DNA of 40,472 nt from Cupriavidus sp. D384 (GTDB lineage Bacteria; Pseudomonadota; Gammaproteobacteria; Burkholderiales; Burkholderiaceae). The DNA lies in assembly GCF_001652915.1 (NCBI RefSeq), contig NZ_BBQI01000019.1, forward strand, positions 1 through 40,472, written 5' to 3'. Numbering within the stretch: position 1 is the stretch's first letter; each line of letters starts with the position of its first letter. Positions 34,815 to 40,472 of this stretch are shown one piece after another. The translations under genes and the position numbers were made by a program. The notes under the pieces are model-generated. The model was given only the letters and a program-made list of their open reading frames with translations, ran no database searches and was not told the origin of the DNA.

Positions 34815-37238
34815 CTATCGCCGGAACCCTCCATGGAACCGGCCACCACCGCCGCCGAACCTTCCGCCGCCTCCCGCAAACCGCCCCTGCCACTGCTGCG
34901 CCGCCGCGCTGCTGAAGCGCTGCTGCCCGGCCTGCCGCGCCTGGCGCTGCTGATCCAGGCGCCCCTGCATTTCACTGTTCTGCTGCACGGGTTCCCAGCC
35001 ATTGGTGGTGTGCTTCTGCCAGCCGTCGTCGGTGTGCTGGTAGACGTTGCCGTCATGGCCCGCGTAGACGTTGCCGTTGTTCCAGACCACGGCATTGTCC
35101 TTGTTCGGATTGGCAACAAAGCCACGGCTACCGGCCGTGTACTGGCCGGTCTGCGTATTGCCGGCGATGCCCGCTTCGCCTGCGCCGATGCGTCCGGTCT
35201 GGGCGTTGTAGCCAGCCGCCTGCCGGCCTGCCGCATAGTTGCCCGTGTATTCGTTGCCGGCCACGCCGCCGCGCGCGGCGCCCTCGCGCCCTGTTGACGG
35301 ATTGGCAAACGATCCCTGCCGCCCCGCCGCGTAGTTGCCCGAATACGGATTGAACGCGGCGCCCTGGCTGCCCTGGAAGCGCGCGCCCGTGGCCGGGTTG
35401 TAGCCGGCACCGGCGGTACCGCGCCACTGCGTGCCCGTCCAGGCGTTCCAGCCTTCTGCATGGGTCACCGTACCCTGCCCCCATCGGCCATAGAAATTCG
35501 CCTGGTTGACATTGACGAAGCTGCCGCCGCCATACCAGTACGGGCCCCAGTACGGCGCGGCCGTGCCCCAGATGGCGCCGGCCGCGAAACCGAACGCAAA
35601 CCCTTCGGCAATGCCGATGCCAAATCCCGCGCCATACCCATAGGTCACGGGATAGCCGTAGTAATACGCGCCGACGTACGGTGGATAGACATAACCGGTG
35701 CCGTAGACCACGGTGCCGTCCGGGTTGACCACCACGCCCAGGTAGCCCGGCGTATAGCCCACCACCACCGTGGTGGGCGTGACCGAGTAGATGCGCACGT
35801 ACGTCACGTAGTAAAGCGGCGAACTGGGCGGAATGGTGTAGATGGCCGATGGCACTTCGGTGGCTACCTGCCAGGGGCCGCCCGGCGCGCTGGCCGTGAA
35901 CCAGACGCCGTTGACCACCGCGTAGTAATGCGACGAATCGACCTCGATCACGGGCGTGCCGGTGTTGACCGCGTAGCGCAGCGACGTGCCGGTGATCGAT
36001 TCGAACTTCGGCGTGCCATCGAAGGTCACCGCCGTGACGGCCTTGGTGCGCGACACCGACGCCGTCTGGGGGATCGTCGCGGCGATCTCGGCCTCGCGGG
36101 CCTGCGGCGTGCCGGGCACCGATACCAGCACGTTTGCCTTCGGGTCCTGCGGAGAAATCTTCGCGAACTCGGCCGGCAGTTGCGTGCCGGGCACGTATTC
36201 CCACGGCCCGTTGAGCATCGCGGCGCGGAACCAGCGGCCCGAGATCAGCACATAGGTCTGATTGCCAGACGGATCGATGAACACCGCATGATCGGCATTC
36301 GACATCGTCAGCAGGCCGGTGCCGCCCACCGGCGTCATCTGCGGCTCGCCCGATGTCAGGATCAGTTCGGCCGGCTGCGTGGCCATCAGCACCGCCGGCG
36401 CGCGCGACGGCTTCTTGCCGTCGGCAGGCATCATCGGATCAGGCTTGGGCTCGTCCTTCGACGCCGTCATCTTGCCGGCGGCGCCCACCAACGCGGCGGG
36501 CGGGCTGGCAACGGGCTCCCACGTGCCGCCGGCCGATTCCGAGCGATACCAGTAGCCGGCCGCCTGCAGCCACAGTTCGCCGCCCTGATCGCGCAGCAGC
36601 AGCGAGCGGCTGTTGATGGCGCGCTCGTACGATGTGCCGGCCACCTGGCGCCATGCCGGGTCGCCGTCGACATGCACCAGCACCGTGGGCGTGGTGGCAA
36701 ACAGGATCTGCGGGGCGTCGTTCTTCACCGGCACGCGCTGCGCCTTCGCCAGCTGCTGCGACACCGCGTAGCTGGCCTGCAGTTCTTCCAGCGGCACGGT
36801 CAGGCCCTGCGGCGACAGCCGGTTGATCAGCGCCTGCCGCACCTTGTCGGCGGCGTCGGGGCGGGTGGGCACGTCCACGCTGTCGATCTGGATATTCGTC
36901 AGTTGCACCAGCGACGACGGCTTGTCGATATCGGCCTGCGCCGAGAACCGCGCCACACCATAGACCGGTGTGCCTTCCTTGGCGCCAATGGCCACGGCGG
37001 CACGGCCCGACATCCGGTTGCCGTCCCATTTCTCGATTTCGGGCTGGTACAGCTCCACGTGATCGCCAGCCACCTCGAAATTGCGCGGCCAGCTCAGTGG
37101 CGCCAGCTTCTGCGCGGCACTGGGGGTGGTGGCGGACTTGGTGGCGGACGTGGTCGCCAGCACCGCCGGCGGTAGCGCGGCAACCAGCGCCGCGGCAAGC
37201 AACGTCTGGCCCAGACGGGCGGGCTTCGCAAAGGACAT
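34815..37238 (-). CDS. Large secreted repeat protein of unknown function
   Basis: An 807-residue protein with a signal peptide (residues 1-29). I do not recognise a named family. Residues about 176-243, 281-348 and 394-459 are three copies of a 65-70 residue module whose ends read GYWYRSESAGGTWEPV, GRWFRAAMLNGPWEYV and GVWFTASAPGGPWQVA. A Tyr/Gly/Pro-rich segment (about 514-575) follows, then a run of 20-odd-residue repeats with the core GYNxxTG/NPxTG (about 608-712), a DGNVYQHTDDGWQKHTTNGW segment, a Gln/Arg-rich helix and a Gly/Arg/Phe tail. The ATG has GGAG seven bases upstream. Probably exported to the periplasm or surface; no catalytic motif is visible, so a binding or structural role is the most that can be said. 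Confidence 0.85.
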   Translation of the reverse strand: MSFAKPARLGQTLLAAALVAALPPAVLATTSATKSATTPSAAQKLAPLSWPRNFEVAGDHVELYQPEIEKWDGNRMSGRAAVAIGAKEGTPVYGVARFSAQADIDKPSSLVQLTNIQIDSVDVPTRPDAADKVRQALINRLSPQGLTVPLEELQASYAVSQQLAKAQRVPVKNDAPQILFATTPTVLVHVDGDPAWRQVAGTSYERAINSRSLLLRDQGGELWLQAAGYWYRSESAGGTWEPVASPPAALVGAAGKMTASKDEPKPDPMMPADGKKPSRAPAVLMATQPAELILTSGEPQMTPVGGTGLLTMSNADHAVFIDPSGNQTYVLISGRWFRAAMLNGPWEYVPGTQLPAEFAKISPQDPKANVLVSVPGTPQAREAEIAATIPQTASVSRTKAVTAVTFDGTPKFESITGTSLRYAVNTGTPVIEVDSSHYYAVVNGVWFTASAPGGPWQVATEVPSAIYTIPPSSPLYYVTYVRIYSVTPTTVVVGYTPGYLGVVVNPDGTVVYGTGYVYPPYVGAYYYGYPVTYGYGAGFGIGIAEGFAFGFAAGAIWGTAAPYWGPYWYGGGSFVNVNQANFYGRWGQGTVTHAEGWNAWTGTQWRGTAGAGYNPATGARFQGSQGAAFNPYSGNYAAGRQGSFANPSTGREGAARGGVAGNEYTGNYAAGRQAAGYNAQTGRIGAGEAGIAGNTQTGQYTAGSRGFVANPNKDNAVVWNNGNVYAGHDGNVYQHTDDGWQKHTTNGWEPVQQNSEMQGRLDQQRQARQAGQQRFSSAAAQQWQGRFAGGGGRFGGGGGRFHGGFRR

Positions 37239-37451
37239 GGAATCTCCAGCGTTCGGCGTCAGATGAATCTAAATTAGTGCGGTTGCAGGAACAATGTGCG
37301 GCGAAAACATTCATGGGACCTGCAGAAACCCGACAGATCACATGAGGCGCCTCAAAGTGGTGCATAGTCCATTTTTCGTTTGAAACAGCCTCTTGAAGCC
37401 CCGCTTGCGCAGCCTCACCTACACTCGAATCCGACTCTGACGCCCCCTGCC

Positions 37452-38594
37452 ATGAGTACCAGGCGCTCCCGCCGTTCCCTGCTGGTTCCTACCGCCATCG
37501 TTGCCGCGCTGCATGCCTACATCGGCGCGCGGCTGCTGCCTGCCCTGCCCCTGCCGGCCGCCATCCATATGCTGGCCGTGCTGTGGCTGATTGCCTCGAC
37601 ATTGCTGATTCCGGCCGCACTGATGGCGCGGCGTCTGGCCAGCGGATGGGCCGACAAGCTGAGCTGGATCGGCATGCTCGCGATGGGATTCTTCTCATCG
37701 CTGCTGGTGCTGACGTTTGCGCGTGACATCTTCCTGCTGGTGGCGATGCTGGCCCGCTGGCAGCCAGCCGGGCTGGCGTTCTACAGTGCGTCGGCGGTGG
37801 TGGGGCTGGCGGTTGCCGTGTCCGTGATCGGCTACTTCAATGCACGCGGCTTGGCGCGAGTGAAGAAGGTAGATGTGCCGATCGCCAACCTGCCTCAAGA
37901 ATTTGAAGGATTTACGATCGCGCAGATCAGCGACATCCACGTGGGGCCCACCATCAAGGCGCCCTACCTGAACCGCATCGTCGATAGTGTGAACGGCCTG
38001 AAGCCCGACGCCATCGCCATTACGGGCGATCTGGTCGATGGTTCGGTGCGCGAGCTGTCGGCCCACACGGCGCCATTTGCGCGGCTATCGGCAAAGCACG
38101 GGGCCTACGTCGTGACCGGCAACCACGAGTACTACTCGGGCGCGGAGCCGTGGATCGAGGAACTGACGCGGCTGGGCCTGCGCGTGCTGCTGAACGAGCA
38201 CGTGGTGGTGGCCCGGGGCGATGCGTCGCTGGTGCTGGGCGGCGTGACCGATTTCACGGCCGGCGGCTTTATCGAAAGCCACCGTAGCGACCCCGTGCGC
38301 GCGCTGCACGGCGCGCCGGCCAATGCCGCGGCACGCGTGCTGCTGGCGCACCAGCCCCGCTCGGCTCCGGCTGCCGCCGCGGCCGGATTCGACCTGCAAC
38401 TGTCGGGACACACCCACGGCGGCCAGTTCTGGCCGTGGAACCTGTTCGTGCCGATGCAGCAGCCCTATGTGCATGGGCTGAACCGGCATGAAAGCATGTG
38501 GATCTACGTGAGCCGCGGAACGGGCTACTGGGGGCCGCCAAAGCGGTTTGGCGCGCCGTCGGAGATCACGCTGGTGAGGCTGGTGAGGGCTTGA
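37452..38594 (+). CDS. Membrane-anchored metallophosphoesterase
   Basis: A 380-residue protein with four hydrophobic N-terminal segments (to about residue 135) and a C-terminal calcineurin-like phosphoesterase domain. The metal-binding motifs appear in order: QISDIHVG, ITGDLVDG, VTGNHEYY, LLAHQP and LSGHTHGGQF. This is the YkuE/YaeI-like arrangement; characterised relatives hydrolyse lipid-linked or UDP-linked phosphates, but substrate here is unknown. The frame is open for 24 codons upstream of the ATG used, without a better start. It is divergent from the large secreted protein and convergent with ettA. Confidence 0.9.
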   Translation: MSTRRSRRSLLVPTAIVAALHAYIGARLLPALPLPAAIHMLAVLWLIASTLLIPAALMARRLASGWADKLSWIGMLAMGFFSSLLVLTFARDIFLLVAMLARWQPAGLAFYSASAVVGLAVAVSVIGYFNARGLARVKKVDVPIANLPQEFEGFTIAQISDIHVGPTIKAPYLNRIVDSVNGLKPDAIAITGDLVDGSVRELSAHTAPFARLSAKHGAYVVTGNHEYYSGAEPWIEELTRLGLRVLLNEHVVVARGDASLVLGGVTDFTAGGFIESHRSDPVRALHGAPANAAARVLLAHQPRSAPAAAAAGFDLQLSGHTHGGQFWPWNLFVPMQQPYVHGLNRHESMWIYVSRGTGYWGPPKRFGAPSEITLVRLVRA

Positions 38595-38609
38595 TTCGAT
38601 GCGTCGGGG

Positions 38610-38645
38610 TTGCTCCCCTCTCCCGCGCGCGGGAGAGGGGAGCAA
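38610..38645. repeat. 36-bp perfect palindrome between convergent genes
   Basis: Positions 38610-38645 are a perfect inverted repeat with no spacer; each arm reads TTGCTCCCCTCTCCCGCG. It lies 15 bp past the metallophosphoesterase stop and 17 bp before the ettA stop. It could serve as a bidirectional terminator. Related sequences occur at 21329, 30071, 34681 and 34751. Confidence 0.7.
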
Positions 38646-38662
38646 ACCAACACTTTCGCCAA

Positions 38663-40330
38663 TCAGCGAGTAATCGGCTTGTAGCGGATGCGCTTCGGCT
38701 TGGCGGCTTCTTCGCCCAGGCGCTTCCTCTTGTCGGCTTCGTATTCCTGGTAGTTGCCCGGGAAGAACTCCACATGCGAATCGCCTTCGAAGGCGAGGAT
38801 GTGGGTGGCGATACGGTCCAGGAACCAGCGGTCGTGGGAGATCACCATGACGCAGCCGGCGAATTCCAGCAATGCGTCTTCCAGCGCGCGCAGCGTTTCC
38901 ACGTCAAGGTCGTTCGATGGTTCGTCCAGCAGCAGCACGTTGCCGCCGGCGATCAGCGTCTTGGCCATGTGCAGACGGCCGCGCTCACCACCGGACAGCG
39001 TGCCCACGGTCTTCTGCTGGTCGCCGCCCTTGAAGTTGAAGCGGCCGATATACGCGCGCGACGGCGTTTCGTACCGGCCCACGGTCAGGATGTCCGAGCC
39101 GCCCGAGATTTCCTCGAACACGGTCTTGCTGCCATCCAGCGCGTCGCGGCTCTGGTCCACGAACGCCATCTTCACGGTCGGCCCGATCTTGATCTCGCCG
39201 CTGTCAGGCTGTTCCTTGCCGGTCAGCATCTTGAAGAATGTCGACTTGCCGGCGCCGTTCGGGCCGATGATGCCGACGATGGCGCCCGGCGGCACCTTGA
39301 AGCTCAGGTTCTCGATCAGCATGCGGTCGCCAAAACCCTTGCTGACGTTGTCGAACTCGATAACCTCGTTACCCAGGCGCTCACCCACGGGGATGAAGAT
39401 TTCCTGGGTTTCGTTGCGCTTCTGGTATTCCTGGCTGTTCAGCTCGTCGAAACGGGCCAGACGCGCCTTGGACTTGGCCTGGCGGCCCTTCGGGTTCTGG
39501 CGCACCCATTCCAGTTCCTTGTTCAGCGCCTTCTGGCGGGCCGACTCCGTGGCCTCTTCCTGCTTCAGGCGGTCTTCCTTCTGCTCCAGCCACGAGCTGT
39601 AGTTGCCCTTCCAGGGAATGCCATGGCCGCGGTCCAGTTCCAGGATCCACTCGGCGGCGTTGTCCAGGAAGTAGCGATCGTGGGTGACGGCCACCACGGT
39701 GCCCGGGAAGCGCGTCAGGAACTGTTCGAGCCAATCCACCGATTCGGCGTCAAGGTGGTTGGTCGGTTCGTCGAGCAGCAGCATGTCTGGGCGCGACAGC
39801 AGCAGGCGGCACAGCGCCACGCGACGCTTTTCACCGCCCGACAGGTTGCCGATCCTGGCGTCCCACGGCGGCAGGCGCAGCGCGTCGGCGGCGATTTCCA
39901 GCTGCAGTTCGACGTTGTTGCCATCGCTGGCGGCCAGGATGGCCTCGTACTTGGCCTGGTCGGCGGCCAGCGCGTCGAAGTCGGCGTCCGGCTCGGCATA
40001 GGCCGCGTAGATTTCGTCGAGCTTCTTGCGGGCTTCGAACACGCCGCCCAGCGCTTCTTCCACCGATTCACGAACGGTCTGCTCGGGGTCGAGCTGCGGT
40101 TCCTGCGGCAGGTAGCCGATGTTCAGGTTCGGCATCGGCGTGGCTTCGCCTTCGATCTCCTTGTCGAGACCGGCCATGATCTTCAGCAGCGTGGACTTGC
40201 CCGAGCCGTTCAGGCCCAGCACGCCGATCTTGGCACCCGGGAAGAAGGACAGCGAGATGTCCTTGAGAATGTGACGCTTGGGCGGAACGATCTTGCCCAC
40301 GCGGTTCATGGTGAAAACGTACTGTGCCAT
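38663..40330 (-). CDS. ettA: Energy-dependent translational throttle protein EttA
   Basis: A 555-residue ABC-F ATPase that binds the ribosomal E site and gates entry into elongation according to energy state. Two ABC domains are present: Walker A loops GLNGSGKST and GPNGAGKST, signatures LSGGEKRR and LSGGERGR, Walker [12 protein letters not shown] and [11 protein letters not shown]. The linker between them ([20 protein letters not shown] and the following basic helix) is the P-site tRNA-interaction motif. The short arm in domain 1 and the length are those of EttA rather than Uup or YheS. The ATG begins [19 protein letters not shown], the usual EttA N-terminus. Confidence 0.97.
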   Translation of the reverse strand: MAQYVFTMNRVGKIVPPKRHILKDISLSFFPGAKIGVLGLNGSGKSTLLKIMAGLDKEIEGEATPMPNLNIGYLPQEPQLDPEQTVRESVEEALGGVFEARKKLDEIYAAYAEPDADFDALAADQAKYEAILAASDGNNVELQLEIAADALRLPPWDARIGNLSGGEKRRVALCRLLLSRPDMLLLDEPTNHLDAESVDWLEQFLTRFPGTVVAVTHDRYFLDNAAEWILELDRGHGIPWKGNYSSWLEQKEDRLKQEEATESARQKALNKELEWVRQNPKGRQAKSKARLARFDELNSQEYQKRNETQEIFIPVGERLGNEVIEFDNVSKGFGDRMLIENLSFKVPPGAIVGIIGPNGAGKSTFFKMLTGKEQPDSGEIKIGPTVKMAFVDQSRDALDGSKTVFEEISGGSDILTVGRYETPSRAYIGRFNFKGGDQQKTVGTLSGGERGRLHMAKTLIAGGNVLLLDEPSNDLDVETLRALEDALLEFAGCVMVISHDRWFLDRIATHILAFEGDSHVEFFPGNYQEYEADKRKRLGEEAAKPKRIRYKPITR

Positions 40331-40374
40331 GGAGCGTGCCGGTTGAATTCGGTTGGAATGCGGGGAATGGCGGG

Positions 40375-40383
40375 AGTGTAGCA
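40375..40383 (-). promoter_or_regulatory. Candidate extended -10 promoter of ettA
   Basis: On the minus strand TGCTACACT, an extended -10 (TGn followed by TACACT), about 45 bases upstream of the ettA ATG. No -35 match is evident, which extended -10 promoters do not require. Confidence 0.35.
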
Positions 40384-40411
40384 AACGGACCGGGCCGGAT
40401 CGCCCCGATAG

Positions 40412-40472
40412 CCCACATCCCGCCCACATCCCGCCCACATCCCGCCCACATCCCGCCCACATCCCGCCCACT
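40412..40472. repeat. 11-bp tandem repeat running off the window
   Basis: The unit CCCACATCCCG is repeated five times without error (40412-40466) and a sixth copy begins, CCCACT, at the window edge. The array lies upstream of ettA. Three units make 33 bp, so frames stay open through it on the minus strand (a Gly/Met/Trp repeat), but I see no reason to call it coding. Confidence 0.85.

Noticed and set aside
40068..40460. Frames reading through the 11-bp tandem array as Gly/Met/Trp repeats.
   Set aside because: The open frame follows from the repeat having no stop; EttA homology starts at the ATG at 40330 and there is no ribosome site in the array.

Overview
The window looks like chromosomal DNA of a betaproteobacterium in the Burkholderiaceae, most likely Cupriavidus or a close Ralstonia relative. 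This rests on very high GC with strong GC3 bias, the protein families (a Bug-type TctC solute-binding protein, a GDYxxLxY/DUF4401/DUF2157 operon, Ala-rich secreted proteins), beta-type promoters of the TACACT/TACAAT kind, and the order hemA-prfA-prmC-grxD-ubiX. It is gene-dense. I see no tRNA, rRNA, phage, transposase or CRISPR, and base composition does not obviously change along it. Genus assignment is inference; nothing was searched.

Layout. (1) 45-7738, minus strand: a housekeeping run reading ubiH-like hydroxylase, dsbC, acuI/yhdH, an M61-type PDZ peptidase and a FUSC-family membrane protein. (2) 8165-9256, plus: ychF with a clear terminator. (3) 9455-12539, minus: a possible 23-residue membrane peptide, then three translationally coupled genes (DUF2157, DUF4401, GDYxxLxY). 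(4) 12634-14808, minus: a TonB-dependent siderophore receptor behind a Fur-box-like site. (5) 15018-21312, mostly plus: mtnN, a small YeaQ/GlsB-like membrane protein (minus), hemA, prfA, an Ala-rich lipoprotein, prmC, monothiol glutaredoxin and ubiX. (6) 21389-25974: a Tyr/Gly-rich lipoprotein, a probable lysine degradation pair (ALDH7-type semialdehyde dehydrogenase plus saccharopine/lysine dehydrogenase-like protein) divergent from an Lrp/AsnC regulator, then an atypical DapB-like protein. (7) 26033-28947, minus: two proteins of unknown function and a CLC chloride/proton antiporter. (8) 29062-34669: a Bug binding protein and acyl-CoA ligase divergent from a LysR regulator, then an HxlR regulator overlapping a MATE exporter. 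(9) 34815-40330: a large secreted repeat protein, a membrane metallophosphoesterase and ettA. The window ends inside an 11-bp tandem repeat.

How the genes fit together. Several sets are coherent: haem and translation termination (hemA, prfA, prmC), ubiquinone (ubiX and the ubiH-like gene), lysine to 2-aminoadipate (the 21769-24482 pair with its Lrp-type regulator), uptake and CoA activation of an unknown carboxylate (29062-32725), and drug or metabolite efflux under a redox-type HxlR repressor (32803-34669).

Most of the window is ordinary core genome. The parts I would look at again are the 807-residue secreted protein with three internal copies of a module ending in a W-F/Y-x-[AS]...G-x-W motif, the DapB paralogue that lacks the catalytic histidine, the LEA-like lipoprotein placed between prfA and prmC with its own promoter and terminator, and a family of palindromic intergenic repeats.
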